Assembly: GCF_017744445.1 (NCBI RefSeq)
Contig: NZ_JAGIBH010000001.1
Span: 1 to 64,000, forward strand
Reading direction: 5' to 3'
Source: Caulobacter sp.
GTDB lineage: Bacteria > Pseudomonadota > Alphaproteobacteria > Caulobacterales > Caulobacteraceae
DNA: 64,000 nt
The translations under genes were made by a program, and so were the position numbers. Below the pieces are notes generated by a model. It saw nothing but the letters and a program-made list of their open reading frames with translations. It did not search any database and was not told the DNA's origin. Below are positions 27,304 through 37,398 of the stretch, one piece after another (position 1 is the first letter of the stretch; every line of letters starts with the position of its first letter).

Positions 27304-29366
27304 GCCGCCCGGACGGTTTCGACCGGCTGGGCGGTGAAGCGGGCCACCGCCGCCAGCAGGGTGTCGCGGACGATCGGCTTGGCCACGTGGCCGTCCATGC
27401 CGGCGGCCAGGCAGCGGGCGACCTGCTCGGGCATGGCGTCGGCGCTGAGCGCCAGGATCGGCGTCTGGCCCCGCACGCCGCCCATGGCGCGGATCGCGCG
27501 GGTGGCGGCCAGGCCGTCCATGTCGGGCATGTGGACGTCCATCAGGATCAGGTCGAAGGCCTCTTCGCGCACCAACTCAAGAGCCTCGGCGCCGCCTTCG
27601 GCCGTGGTGACCTCGTGGCCGCCCAGGGTCAGCAGGGCATGGCCCAGCTCGCGATTGACCGGATGGTCGTCGACCAGCAGGGCCCGCGCCCCGCGCGCAT
27701 TGCTGGCCTGGGGCACGGCGATCTCGGCGACGGGCGCGGCCTGGGCCGTCTCGACCGGCAGGTCGACCCAGAAGCACGAGCCTCGGCCGGGCGCGCTCTC
27801 GACGCCGATCTCGCCGCCCATGCGGGTGACCAGCGCCTTGCTGATCGCCAGCCCCAGGCCCGTGCCGCCAAAGCCTCGGCTGATCGAGCTGTCGGCCTGG
27901 GTGAAGCGCTGGAACAGGCGCGCCTGCACCTCGGGCGCGATGCCGATGCCGGTGTCGGTCACCTCGAACCGCAGGCGGCCGGGCGTGCTGGCCAGATCCA
28001 GGCGGGCGGTGACCGCGCCATCGCGGGTGAACTTGATGGCGTTGGAGATCAGGTTCAGCAGCACCTGGCGCAGGCGGGTGTCGTCCAGCGCGAACAGGGC
28101 GCTCTCGTCGCCGACCACCTCGACCCGCAGGTCCAGGTTCTTGGCCTCAGCGGCCGGGGCGGCGATGGCCATGGCGTCGCGCAGAACCACGGCCGGAGCC
28201 AGAGGCTCAGGGTTTAGCTCCATCCGGCCGGCTTCCAGCTTCGAGAAGTCCAGCAGGTCGTTGATGATCTCGACCAGCGAGCGGCCCGAGCGGCCGATCA
28301 GGTCGACGCGGCGACGGCTGTCGGGCGACAGGCCAGGATCGTCGGCGACCAGATCGGCGAAGCCCAGGATGCTGTTCAGGGGCGTGCGGATCTCGTGGCT
28401 GATGGTGGCCAGGAATTCGGACTTGGCCTTGTTGGCGGCCTGGGCGCTGGCCTGGGCGGCGCGGGCGATGTCGCGGCCGCGCGCCATCAGGGCCTGCAGG
28501 CGCTTCTGCCGCTCCAGGATCATCGCCGCCATCAGGCAGACGGCGAACAGCATGGCGTGGAAGATCAGCACGTGCCGCAGCGGCGACAGCGCCACGGCGG
28601 GATCCACGCCGGTCCGGTGCAGAACCGCCGGGATCGAAGCGGCCAGCGAGGCGATGACCACGATGGCCGCCGCGCGCGGTCCGCCCCGGAACACCGCCAG
28701 CATGGCGGGCGCGAACAGCAGGGCCTGCAAGGCCGGCTCCCAGGTGAAGATCGCCACGGCGGTCAGCGCCACCAGCAGGGTCAGCACCGTCAGCTGCCAG
28801 GCCGAGGCCGCGAACAGCGGCTTGTGGCGGCGGTCCATCAGGATGATCGTGGTCGGCATGGCCAGGATCAGGCCCAGCACATTGGGCATGATCCAGTCGG
28901 CCCAGCCGTCCAGCGGCGGGCGGCCCTGCGAGAGGGCCAGGGTCGCCGTGGTGATCATCGACAGGGCGACGATGATCACCGAGGCCACGCCGGTGATGCG
29001 GGCCAGGCCCCAGGGGCTGCGCATGTGGTTGGTCAGGCGCAGACGGTGCAGGCCCCAGGCCGTGACCGCCACCTGCAGGACGTCCTGCGGCGCGACGACC
29101 AGGATGAACGACAGGTCCACGCCCGCGATCAGCTCGACGGCCACGTCGGCCAGGCCGGCCAGGATCAGCAGGATCCAGCGCGCCCGGCCCGTCAGGGTCA
29201 GCAGGCCGGCGATCAGCACGGCGTTGGCGGTCCAGATCGACGGCAGGTTCTTGGTCGCGCCGGCCAGGAACAGGCTATAGGCCATCGACCCCACGAAGGC
29301 CGTGAGCAGGCCCGCGATCCTCAGGGTCTGGCCGTCCTGTAGAAGAGGCTCGGTGCTACGCTTCAC
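27285..29366 (-). CDS. Hybrid histidine kinase with MASE1-like membrane sensor
   Basis: 693 residues from GTG 29366, which has AGGTGGGA upstream. Residues ~15-290 form about eight membrane helices resembling MASE1 (LPSIWTANAVLIAGLL). A coiled linker leads to HisKA with phosphoacceptor His324 (ISHEIRTPLNSILGFADL). The ATPase domain has the N-box NLISNAIKFT, G1 DTGIGIA and G2 GGTGLGLAI. A C-terminal receiver follows, with phosphorylatable Asp610 in LILMDVHMPDMDG. No output domain is present, so it should pass phosphate to a separate phosphotransferase or regulate by binding. Confidence 0.93.
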   Translation of the reverse strand: MKRSTEPLLQDGQTLRIAGLLTAFVGSMAYSLFLAGATKNLPSIWTANAVLIAGLLTLTGRARWILLILAGLADVAVELIAGVDLSFILVVAPQDVLQVAVTAWGLHRLRLTNHMRSPWGLARITGVASVIIVALSMITTATLALSQGRPPLDGWADWIMPNVLGLILAMPTTIILMDRRHKPLFAASAWQLTVLTLLVALTAVAIFTWEPALQALLFAPAMLAVFRGGPRAAAIVVIASLAASIPAVLHRTGVDPAVALSPLRHVLIFHAMLFAVCLMAAMILERQKRLQALMARGRDIARAAQASAQAANKAKSEFLATISHEIRTPLNSILGFADLVADDPGLSPDSRRRVDLIGRSGRSLVEIINDLLDFSKLEAGRMELNPEPLAPAVVLRDAMAIAAPAAEAKNLDLRVEVVGDESALFALDDTRLRQVLLNLISNAIKFTRDGAVTARLDLASTPGRLRFEVTDTGIGIAPEVQARLFQRFTQADSSISRGFGGTGLGLAISKALVTRMGGEIGVESAPGRGSCFWVDLPVETAQAAPVAEIAVPQASNARGARALLVDDHPVNRELGHALLTLGGHEVTTAEGGAEALELVREEAFDLILMDVHMPDMDGLAATRAIRAMGGVRGQTPILALSADAMPEQVARCLAAGMDGHVAKPIVRDTLLAAVARFTAQPVETVRAAQSSVK

Positions 29367-29541
29367 GACTATTCCCACCTGTGCAGGAAGCCCAGAATGC
29401 GCGCGCAGGCGCCTGCCGCCGGTTAATCGTGGCAGCGTCAAATTGGCGCGGGCTTGGTGCGGTTCGGCGCGCGTCAGGCCTTGCGCCCGCCACGATTTCG
29501 CGGTGAGCGTGGGGCGAAATACGGACAAGGGATTCTTGAGT

Positions 29542-30030
29542 ATGCGGGTATCTGTGATGGCGGTCGCGGCGGCGGGTTTGATGCTGACGGGCTGCGCGGC
29601 CGCGCCCGCCATGCCGTGGTCGAAGACGGCTGCCATGCCGACGCGCGCCAGCTGCCCGGCGATGAAGAATGAACAGTGGCGGCCGGTCGTCGACGCGGCG
29701 GTCCACAAGACCTTCGATCGCGACCTTCAGAAGCGCTTCGGCGACACCGCCAGCCATGTGCGGATCGCCTGGAGCAAGACCGACAAGGGCGCCACCGTGG
29801 TCACCGCCCAACGGATCGGCCCGGCCAAATACGCCATGCCGCAGGTCGGCAAGGGCGGCGAGGTCGAGGTCGTCTTCCAGGCCTGCACGGGCAAGGTCCT
29901 GAAGACCCGCAAGCTGGCCAATCTGGAGAAGAACCCTCAGACGGAGGCGGCGGCCGAAGCCACTCCGGCCCCCCAGGAGCGCCCGGCACCGCGCAAGCGT
30001 GGGATCAAGTGGCCTTGGAAGAAGGGCTAA
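29542..30030 (+). CDS. Small lipoprotein
   Basis: 162 residues. MRVSVMAVAAAGLMLTGCAA is a lipoprotein signal with lipobox LTGC. The domain CPAMKNEQWRPVVDAAVHKTFDRDLQKRFGDTASHVRIAWSKTD looks like a compact alpha-beta fold; the tail is Pro/Ala then basic (APRKRGIKWPWKKG), which could touch membranes or nucleic acid. Divergent from the histidine kinase. Family not recognised. Confidence 0.65.
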   Translation: MRVSVMAVAAAGLMLTGCAAAPAMPWSKTAAMPTRASCPAMKNEQWRPVVDAAVHKTFDRDLQKRFGDTASHVRIAWSKTDKGATVVTAQRIGPAKYAMPQVGKGGEVEVVFQACTGKVLKTRKLANLEKNPQTEAAAEATPAPQERPAPRKRGIKWPWKKG

Positions 30031-30042
30031 AGCCGAACGGCT

Positions 30043-30552
30043 TCAGCGCCGCTCCAGCACCCGGAAGGTGAAGGCGTGATCGTCGCCTTCGCCGGCGGGG
30101 TATTCCTCGCGCCGAACCTCGGTCCAGGCGCTTTCGTCGAAGTCGGGGAAACGCACGTCACCATCGACCTGCGCCGCCACCTCGGTGAGGTAAAGGCGCC
30201 TGGCCTTGGGCAGGGCCAGCTCGAACAGCGCCCGCCCGCCGATCACGCAGACCTCCTCGGCCCCGTCGTCGCCGGCCTGTTCCTTGGCGATCTGCACCGC
30301 CTCCATCCAGGTCTCGCAGGGGATCGCGCCTTGCGGCTCGAAGCTCTGGTCGCGCGACAGCACGATGTTGGTCCGACCGGGCAGGGGCTTGCGCGGCAGG
30401 CTGTCCCAGGTCTTGCGGCCCATGATGATGGGCTTGAACAGGGTGTTGGCCTTGAACAGAGCCAGGTCGGACTTCAGCCGCCAGGGCAGGTCGCCGTCAC
30501 GACCGATCACGCCGTTGGCGGCGCGGGCGACGACGATCGCGAGACCGATCAA
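30043..30552 (-). CDS. folA: Dihydrofolate reductase
   Basis: 169 residues. [52 protein letters not shown] gives the family core: the Asp of LPWRLKSDL environment, MGRKTWDS and [13 protein letters not shown]. It reduces dihydrofolate to tetrahydrofolate with NADPH. The start is TTG at 30552, overlapping the thyA stop as TTGA, so translation is coupled to thyA. The pairing is logical because ThyA produces dihydrofolate. Confidence 0.95.
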   Translation of the reverse strand: MIGLAIVVARAANGVIGRDGDLPWRLKSDLALFKANTLFKPIIMGRKTWDSLPRKPLPGRTNIVLSRDQSFEPQGAIPCETWMEAVQIAKEQAGDDGAEEVCVIGGRALFELALPKARRLYLTEVAAQVDGDVRFPDFDESAWTEVRREEYPAGEGDDHAFTFRVLERR

Positions 30553-31388
30553 ACCGAAACCTCGGCCTTGATGTGCGGGTGGGCCTGGTAGCCTTCCAGG
30601 GTGAAGTCCTCGTATTCGAAGCCGAACAGGTCGCGCTTGTCGGCGATCTTCATGGTCGGGAAGTCGAAGGGCTCGCGGGTCAGTTGTTCGCGGGCCTGGT
30701 CCAGGTGGTTCAGATAGAGGTGCGCGTCGCCGAAGGTGTGGACGAACTCGCCCGGCTCCAGGCCGACGACCTTGGCGACCATCAGGGTCAGCAGGGCGTA
30801 GCTGGCGATGTTGAACGGCACGCCCAGGAAAACGTCGGCGCTGCGCTGGTAGAGCTGGCAGCTCAGTTTTCCATCCGCGACGAAGAACTGGAACAGGCAG
30901 TGGCAAGGCGGCAGGGCCATGTCGTCGACATCGGCCGGGTTCCAGGCCGAGACGATGTGGCGGCGGCTGCTGGGGTTGATCTTCAGGTTCTCGACCAGGT
31001 TGACGATCTGGTCGATCGAGCGGCCATCCGGCGTCGCCCACGAGCGCCACTGCTTGCCGTAGACAGGACCTAGGTCGCCGTTCTCGTCGGCCCACTCGTC
31101 CCAGATGCGCACGCCGTTGTCCTTGAGATAGGCGATGTTGGTGTCGCCCTTCAGGAACCACAGCAGCTCGATGATGATCGAGCGCAGGTGCAGCTTCTTG
31201 GTCGTCAGGACCGGGAAGCCCTTGGAGAGGTCGAAGCGGATTTGCCGGCCGAAGACGCCCAGCGTGCCGGTGCCCGTGCGGTCGCCGCGCTGCACGCCGT
31301 TCTCGAGGATGTCGGCGAGCAGGGCCAGGTACTGCCGCTCGGGGTGATCGGCGGCGGCTTTGGCGGGAGCGAGGACGGCGGTGGTCAT
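30549..31388 (-). CDS. thyA: Thymidylate synthase
   Basis: 279 residues. Converts dUMP and methylene-THF to dTMP and dihydrofolate. The nucleophile Cys162 lies in [13 protein letters not shown], with [10 protein letters not shown] upstream and [18 protein letters not shown] downstream. [18 protein letters not shown] is the N-terminal loop with the phosphate-binding Arg. It is the first gene of a thyA-folA unit; a palindromic repeat precedes it. Confidence 0.97.
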   Translation of the reverse strand: MTTAVLAPAKAAADHPERQYLALLADILENGVQRGDRTGTGTLGVFGRQIRFDLSKGFPVLTTKKLHLRSIIIELLWFLKGDTNIAYLKDNGVRIWDEWADENGDLGPVYGKQWRSWATPDGRSIDQIVNLVENLKINPSSRRHIVSAWNPADVDDMALPPCHCLFQFFVADGKLSCQLYQRSADVFLGVPFNIASYALLTLMVAKVVGLEPGEFVHTFGDAHLYLNHLDQAREQLTREPFDFPTMKIADKRDLFGFEYEDFTLEGYQAHPHIKAEVSV

Positions 31389-31444
31389 GGGCTAATTCTG
31401 ACGCCGAATCGCGGTGCTGAACACTGCGGCGTCGGGAAGCGTCC

Positions 31445-31585
31445 CCAACTATCCTCCCCCTTTGGGGGAGGGGGATCGCCGAACGGCGGTGGAGGGGCCA
31501 GCGCCAAGGCTACGCACGTCGTGCTGACCCCTCCGTCTCGCTGCGTATCCGCAGCGATCCACCTCACCTAGCAGGGAGGAGAGCG
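31445..31585. repeat. Intergenic palindromic repeat, family B copy 2
   Basis: CCTCCCCCTTTGGGGGAGGG starts the element as a hairpin, CGCCGAACGGCG lies within, and CCCCTCCGTCTCGCTGCG plus TATCCGCAGCGATCCACCTC at the right match the copy at 22521-22660. It separates thyA from the convergent-strand region before the CsgG-like gene. Confidence 0.65.
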
Positions 31586-31593
31586 CCCTGACC

Positions 31594-32541
31594 TTACTTG
31601 CTGGGCGCCAGCGCCGTGTTCAGCACCCAGCCGACATTGTCGTTCTCGTCGGCCACTTCCCACCAGGCGTCCTGCTTGGCGCCCGTCGGATAGACGTTCA
31701 TGCCCGGATCCAGCGTGCGCACCAGCTTGCCATTGGCGGCGGGCGCGGCGCGCAGGTTGGTTTCGCGCAGGGTCGTGAAGGTCTTCTGCGGCGCGGCGGC
31801 CGCCGCCGGCGCGTCGCCCAGGACGCCCAGGTCGGTGACCATCTTCGAATAGGCGTTGATGAAGGCCAGGGTGACGATGCGGCCGATGTCGGTGTCCTCG
31901 TAGCCGCCGCCCACGACGCCGCCCCAGCCCAGGCTGCCGCCGCCCGCGCCCCAGCTGACGTCGTTCTTCACGGCGTAGCCTTCCTGCACCGACATGGTCT
32001 CGGTGGTGCGGACATTGGTCAGCGACAGCTGGGTGTTGGCCTCGACCTTCTTGGTCTTGATGCCGCCGATCAGCGCGCCGGCGCGGCCGCCGATCAGGGC
32101 CCCGGCGATGCCGGCCGCCGCGCCGCTGCTGTTGGAGTCGCCGCCCTGGACCTCGGCCACCAGCACGTAGTCGGCCGCCTTGACCTGGCCCTGGCCGACA
32201 TTGGAACCGCGCTGGAGGCCCAGATTGCCGCCGATGGCGCGCTCCTTCTCGGCCGCGCCCAGGCCCGCGCCGCGATCGACCAGGTTGAAGCAGCCCGAAC
32301 GCTGGACGATGGCGCGCAGCACCTTCTGCGGCGAGGCCAGGTTGTACTGGGTCCAGCCGCGCGGATCATCACCGTCGACGATCGACAGCGTGCCCATCTT
32401 GCGCGTGCAATGCGGCACCTCGGACGACGCCTGGACCTGCATCTTCTGGGCCTTGCTCGGCTTGGCCTGGGCGAGGGCGGCGTGGGGCGTCAGGACGACG
32501 AGCGCAATGCTGGTCATCAGCACCCGGTTGAGCGTTTTCAT
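31594..32541 (-). CDS. CsgG-like lipoprotein-family protein with SH3-like C-terminus
   Basis: 315 residues with signal MKTLNRVLMTSIALVVLTPHAALA. The central part resembles CsgG/HfaB-type proteins: SPQKVLRAIVQRSGCFNLVDRGAGLGAAEKER, KAADYVLVAEVQGGD, and ANTQLSLTNVRTTETMSVQEGYA. CsgG proteins form outer-membrane secretion pores, but the lipobox cysteine is missing here. The last ~60 residues (TTLRETNLRAAPAANGKLVRTLDPGMNVYPTG...WWEVADENDNVGWV) look like a bacterial SH3 domain. Probably periplasmic, possibly peptidoglycan-binding. Confidence 0.8.
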   Translation of the reverse strand: MKTLNRVLMTSIALVVLTPHAALAQAKPSKAQKMQVQASSEVPHCTRKMGTLSIVDGDDPRGWTQYNLASPQKVLRAIVQRSGCFNLVDRGAGLGAAEKERAIGGNLGLQRGSNVGQGQVKAADYVLVAEVQGGDSNSSGAAAGIAGALIGGRAGALIGGIKTKKVEANTQLSLTNVRTTETMSVQEGYAVKNDVSWGAGGGSLGWGGVVGGGYEDTDIGRIVTLAFINAYSKMVTDLGVLGDAPAAAAAPQKTFTTLRETNLRAAPAANGKLVRTLDPGMNVYPTGAKQDAWWEVADENDNVGWVLNTALAPSK

Positions 32542-32576
32542 GGATCTTTTCCCTGCGAATTTTGCAGGGAGGGCGG

Positions 32577-33137
32577 CTATCCAGCGAAGCCGCCTTCGTC
32601 GAGGAATTCGCGCTCGGCGTCGGTGGTTATGCGACCAAGACCCGGATTCCGATGGGGGAAGCGACCAAACCGGGCGATGATATCACGGTGGATGATGGCG
32701 TACTTCATCGACTCCTCGTCGCCGGTGTCGGCCTGGAGGGCGGCGAACAGCTCGACGCTGAACTCCTGGTCGACCAGCGATTCCGAGTGCTCGAACGGCA
32801 GGTAGAAGAACGGCCGCAGGTCCGCTTCGATGGCCGGGTCGGTGTCGTGGCCGGCGGCGATAGCCTCGCGGGCGAACATCCGCGCCAGCGGGTCGCTGGC
32901 GAAGGCGTGCGGGGTGTTGCGGAACATGTTGCGCGGGAACTGGTCCAGCAGGATCAGCAAGGCCAGCGAGCCCAGCGCTGTCTGCGCCCAGCTGTCGTAG
33001 CGGCGCATGGTGGCGCGGTAGTGGGTCTGTTCGAACTTTAGGATGATGGCCTGGTCGAAGGCGGAGTCCTTGGCGAACCACTTCTTGGGCCCGGCTCCAC
33101 GCCAGAAGGCGACAACGTCGTTGTAGTGCGCGCTCAT
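32577..33137 (-). CDS. DUF924 family protein
   Basis: 186 residues. DVVAFWRGAGPKKWFAKDSAFDQAIILKF opens the DUF924 (YfbR/TPR-like) helical fold; LGSLALLILLDQFPRNMFRNTPHAFASDPLAR and FFYLPFEHSESLVDQEFSVELF are diagnostic. Start ATG 33137 has GAGGC upstream and fits the family better than the ATG four codons earlier. Biochemical role unknown. Confidence 0.9.
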   Translation of the reverse strand: MSAHYNDVVAFWRGAGPKKWFAKDSAFDQAIILKFEQTHYRATMRRYDSWAQTALGSLALLILLDQFPRNMFRNTPHAFASDPLARMFAREAIAAGHDTDPAIEADLRPFFYLPFEHSESLVDQEFSVELFAALQADTGDEESMKYAIIHRDIIARFGRFPHRNPGLGRITTDAEREFLDEGGFAG

Positions 33138-33242
33138 CGGGGGCCTCACGCGTTCCTGTTCAAGCCCGGTTCATCGGGCGAGTCCGAGACTGCTATCAAG
33201 GGACAAGCCCGGGCCTTGCTTCAAGGCCCTTCGGAGCACGAA

Positions 33243-34214
33243 ATGAAACGTCTGATCACGACCGCCATGCTGCTTTCCTTGCTGGGCGGCGCGGCGGCCG
33301 AGGCCGGCGCCGCCGGGGCGTTGGTCGGCCAACAGGTGGCGCAGCGCGAAGAGCGCGACCGTGGCCCGCGCGGCGATCGCGGCGACGGCGGCGGCCGCAT
33401 GGAACGCGGTGACCGTGGCGGTGATCGCGGTGGCGGCGGTGGTTGGAACCGTGGCGGCGGCGAGCGTCCGCAGGCCCAGCCTCAACCTCAATCGCAGCAG
33501 AACAACGGTGGCGGCTGGAATCGAGGCGATCGGGGTGATCGCGGCGGCCGTCCGGACTGGAACCGCGGCGACCGCCCGCAGCCTCAGCCGCAACCGCAGC
33601 AGCCCCAGGCTCAGCCGACCCAACCGCAGAATAATGGCGGCAGCGGCTGGAACCGCAACGACCAGCGCCCTGGCGGCTGGAACCGTGGCGACGACCGCGG
33701 TCGCGGCAACGACAACCGTCCGGACCGCGGCAACGACAACCGCGGGCCCGACCGGGATCGTGGCGGCTGGGATCGCAATGACCGGAACGACAACCGTCCC
33801 GGTGGCTGGGATCGTGGCGACCGGAACAACAATCGTCCCGGTGGCTGGGACCGCAACGACAACCGCGGCGGCTGGGACCGGAACGACCGTCGTCCGGGCC
33901 AGGGCCAGTACCGCGATCGCGACCGCGGCCGCCCGCAGTACGACCGCAGCCACTATCGTCCGCGCTTCCAGGCGCCGCAGCGCTATCGCATCGGATCGTA
34001 TCGCTATCCGCGCGGCTGGTACGTCCACAGCTGGTCGTTCGGCGACTATCTGCCGGGCGGCTGGTACGGCAGCTCGTACTACCTTGACGCCTGGCGCTAC
34101 GGCCTGCCGCAGCCGCCGATCGGCTGCGAATGGGTGCGGGTCGGCGACGACGCCATCCTGGTCGACATCTGGAGCGGCCAGGTCCTGAGCGTCTACTACG
34201 ACCTCTTCTGGTAA
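33243..34214 (+). CDS. RcnB-family periplasmic protein with Arg/Gly/Asp/Asn-rich repeats
   Basis: 323 residues with a signal peptide (MKRLITTAMLLSLLGGAAAEAGA). Residues ~35-230 are low-complexity repeats of GGWNRGDR, GGWDRND and DNRPG with Gln/Pro spacers. The C-terminal ~85 residues (YRIGSYRYPRGWYVHSWSFGDYLPGGWYGSSYYL...YGLPQPPIGCEWVRVGDDAILVDIWSGQV) are an RcnB domain, linked in E. coli to nickel/cobalt homeostasis. The repeat region is charged and probably disordered; its length likely varies between strains. Confidence 0.8.
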   Translation: MKRLITTAMLLSLLGGAAAEAGAAGALVGQQVAQREERDRGPRGDRGDGGGRMERGDRGGDRGGGGGWNRGGGERPQAQPQPQSQQNNGGGWNRGDRGDRGGRPDWNRGDRPQPQPQPQQPQAQPTQPQNNGGSGWNRNDQRPGGWNRGDDRGRGNDNRPDRGNDNRGPDRDRGGWDRNDRNDNRPGGWDRGDRNNNRPGGWDRNDNRGGWDRNDRRPGQGQYRDRDRGRPQYDRSHYRPRFQAPQRYRIGSYRYPRGWYVHSWSFGDYLPGGWYGSSYYLDAWRYGLPQPPIGCEWVRVGDDAILVDIWSGQVLSVYYDLFW

Positions 34215-34255
34215 GATGAGCGGGGCGGGGGAGCGATCCTCCGCCCCGTTTCGCA

Positions 34256-35191
34256 TCAGACGTTGGTCGTCGACTGCGCCGCCCGCTCGTCGTCCCTGGT
34301 CGCCACCACACCCTTCTTCTCCACGTGCCGAATGAAGGCGCTGGCCCAGGCGTCGAAGGCCTTGATGCTCTCCTTGGCGCTCATCATGTCCTCGACCTGA
34401 TCGTCGGCATAGGGCTTGCCCTCGCCGAAGACCCCGGCCACCCACAGCTCGTCGGGGACCTCGATCCCGCTGTAGCGGCACTGCCAGACCAGGCCCTGAT
34501 AGGCCAGGCGCTCATCCTCGTAGGGCTCCTCGCGCGGGTCGAACCAGTCCTTGCGCTGGACCAGCTTGGGCCGACCGTCCGCGCCGGGCTCATTGGCCCC
34601 GCCGTCGCAATAGGTGAAGAAGGCCGCCGTGCGGCCTTCCAGGTGGTTGCGGGTCAGCTGCCGCCACTCGGGCGAGCGCTCCAGGGCCTGGGCCTTCAGC
34701 GTGTCCTTCTTGTCGATCAGGTCGGGGCGGGGATTGCCGCCGGCCGCGCAGACCAGGCGGTCGAACATCAGCTTGAAGTTGGTCGTCGGCCCGTACCAGT
34801 TCGTCGGCCCTATCAGCGCCCAGGCGTCGGCGCGGGCCAGGCGGCCGTAGAGGTCCAGGTCCCACATCAGGTCCGGCTGGGTCGTCGAGCGCGGGCCGTA
34901 GCAGTTGCAGGGATAGACGCACAGCGCCATCGACGATGAGACGCAGGCGTTGCAGGCCTGGATCTTGGGCTTGCCGTGCTGGTTGCCCAGGTCCTCGGTG
35001 TCGACCTGCCAGCCCGGCGGCATGCGCGCGGCCATCCGCAGCATCAGGGCGCGGGCCTTCGAGTCGAGGCCCGGGCAGCTGTTGTGACGCCGCTGCGAGC
35101 CCGCGATGAGCAGGACCCTCAACGGACGTTGTTCGACCGGACGGACGGCGGCGTTGGGCGGCTCGTGGCCGTCCTTTTCGGGTGTCGGCAT
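34256..35191 (-). CDS. Flavodoxin-fold NADPH-dependent FMN reductase-like protein
   Basis: 311 residues. RPLRVLLIAGSQRRHNSCPGLDSKARALMLRMA matches the FMN phosphate loop (GSxR...S). A cysteine-rich insert follows: IQACNACVSSSMALCVYPCNCYG, close to iron-sulfur flavoproteins but with more cysteines. WALIGPTNWYGPTTNFKLMFDRLV matches the YxxxP...K...DR region of NAD(P)H reductases. Could reduce quinones, metals or dyes; cluster content unknown. Confidence 0.8.
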   Translation of the reverse strand: MPTPEKDGHEPPNAAVRPVEQRPLRVLLIAGSQRRHNSCPGLDSKARALMLRMAARMPPGWQVDTEDLGNQHGKPKIQACNACVSSSMALCVYPCNCYGPRSTTQPDLMWDLDLYGRLARADAWALIGPTNWYGPTTNFKLMFDRLVCAAGGNPRPDLIDKKDTLKAQALERSPEWRQLTRNHLEGRTAAFFTYCDGGANEPGADGRPKLVQRKDWFDPREEPYEDERLAYQGLVWQCRYSGIEVPDELWVAGVFGEGKPYADDQVEDMMSAKESIKAFDAWASAFIRHVEKKGVVATRDDERAAQSTTNV

Positions 35192-35264
35192 GGCGTACGA
35201 ACGCGCGAGCGCCTAAAACGTGGCCGGAAGGCGCTTGGCATTTCGACGTTCTTCCGGCTTCGCC

Positions 35265-36378
<1,114 letters not shown>

Positions 36379-36414
36379 ACTACCGACTACCCGTAAAATC
36401 CCGCGAAGCCCTCG

Positions 36415-36440
36415 GCCCCCAAGGCCGGGGGCTTTTCGTT
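36415..36440 (+). terminator. Intrinsic terminator of ilvC
   Basis: GCCCCC (36415-36420), loop AAGGCC, GGGGGC (36427-36432), followed by TTTTCGTTT. A standard GC stem and T-run about 40 nt after the ilvC stop. Confidence 0.8.
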
Positions 36441-36472
36441 TGGGCCTTGCGCGGGCTCGGCGCGAATGCATA

Positions 36473-36490
36473 CTGAACCATATGGTTCAG
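36473..36490. promoter_or_regulatory. 18-bp palindrome centred on the ArsR start codon
   Basis: CTGAACCATATGGTTCAG is a perfect palindrome containing the ATG (36482-36484). No Shine-Dalgarno precedes the start. The ArsR regulator probably binds it, blocking its own promoter, and the mRNA may be leaderless. Confidence 0.65.
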
Positions 36491-36841
36491 CAATCGAACG
36501 CCCGCCTCGACGCCTCCTTCGCCGCCCTGTCGGACGCCACCCGCCGTGGCGTTCTGGAGCAGCTGGGGCGCCGGGAGGCCTCGATCACCGACCTGGCCGA
36601 GCGGTTCCACATGACCCTCACGGGCATGAAGAAGCACGTCAGCGTGCTGGAGAACGCGGGCCTGGTGGTCACCGAGAAGGTGGGGCGCGTGCGCACCTGC
36701 CGGCTGGGCGAGGGCGGACTGGAGGAGGAGGCGGCCTGGATCGAGGTCTACCGCCGCCGCTGGGACGTCCGCTTCGACGCGCTGGACGACATCATCGCCG
36801 AATTGAAACAGAGGGACGCGCAGAATGGCCGCAAAGAATAA
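36482..36841 (+). CDS. ArsR-family repressor of an SRPBCC gene
   Basis: 119 residues. SNARLDASFAALSDATRRGVLEQLGRREASITDLAERFHMTLTGMKKHVSVLENAGLVVTEKVGRVRTCRLG is the compact ArsR/SmtB winged helix commonly encoded with AHSA1/SRPBCC proteins. No metal-binding cysteine pair, so not a classic metal sensor. It overlaps the next gene by 17 nt. Confidence 0.9.
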   Translation: MVQQSNARLDASFAALSDATRRGVLEQLGRREASITDLAERFHMTLTGMKKHVSVLENAGLVVTEKVGRVRTCRLGEGGLEEEAAWIEVYRRRWDVRFDALDDIIAELKQRDAQNGRKE

Positions 36842-37301
36842 GACCGTCATGGATCGCAAGTCGGACCTGGAGCTGGTGGTCACCCGCCTGTTCGACGGCC
36901 CGGCCCATATCGTGTTCGAGGCCTGGAGCACGCCGGCCCTGTTCCAGCGGTGGTGGTTCCCCAAGTCGCTGAGCATGCCCGTGCGGTCCTGCGAGATGGA
37001 TATTCGCACCGGCGGCGGCTACCGCATCGAGTTCGAGATGCCGGACGGCGGTGTGATGGCCTTCTTCGGCCAATATACCGAGGTGACGCCGCCCTCGAAG
37101 ATCGTCTGGACCAACGAGGAGGCCGGCGCGATCACCGTGACCACCGTCACCTTCCAGGACCAGGGCGGCCAGACCCTGCTGACCTTCAGCGAGCTCTACC
37201 CGACCAAGGAAGCCTGCGACGAGGCCATCACCGGCTCGGCCGCTGGCCTGCCCGAGCAGTTCGAGCAGCTGGACGGGCTGCTGACCGAACTGGCCGCCTG
37301 A
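36825..37301 (+). CDS. SRPBCC/AHSA1-family protein
   Basis: 158 residues. LELVVTRLFDGPAHIVFEAWSTPALFQRWWFPKS is the classic AHSA1-like start, and GGGYRIEFEMPDGG..FFGQYTEVTPPSKIVWTNEE is the central sheet. A helix-grip cavity protein that probably binds a small hydrophobic ligand. Regulated together with the overlapping ArsR gene. Substrate not known. Confidence 0.88.
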   Translation: MAAKNKTVMDRKSDLELVVTRLFDGPAHIVFEAWSTPALFQRWWFPKSLSMPVRSCEMDIRTGGGYRIEFEMPDGGVMAFFGQYTEVTPPSKIVWTNEEAGAITVTTVTFQDQGGQTLLTFSELYPTKEACDEAITGSAAGLPEQFEQLDGLLTELAA

Positions 37302-37398
37302 CGCGACGCGGACCGGGGCCTCGTTTCCCGCTTGCGCCGTCTTCGGCCACGCGGGAAGGTCGCGCCCGGTCCCGCTTGGGGACGTGGAGGGAAGCCCC

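Noticed and set aside
33171..34481. Antisense frame opposite the RcnB-like gene, rich in Val/Ala/Ile
   Set aside because: The apparent hydrophobic repeats are only the complement of the Arg/Gly/Asp/Asn repeats; no ribosome site or family match.
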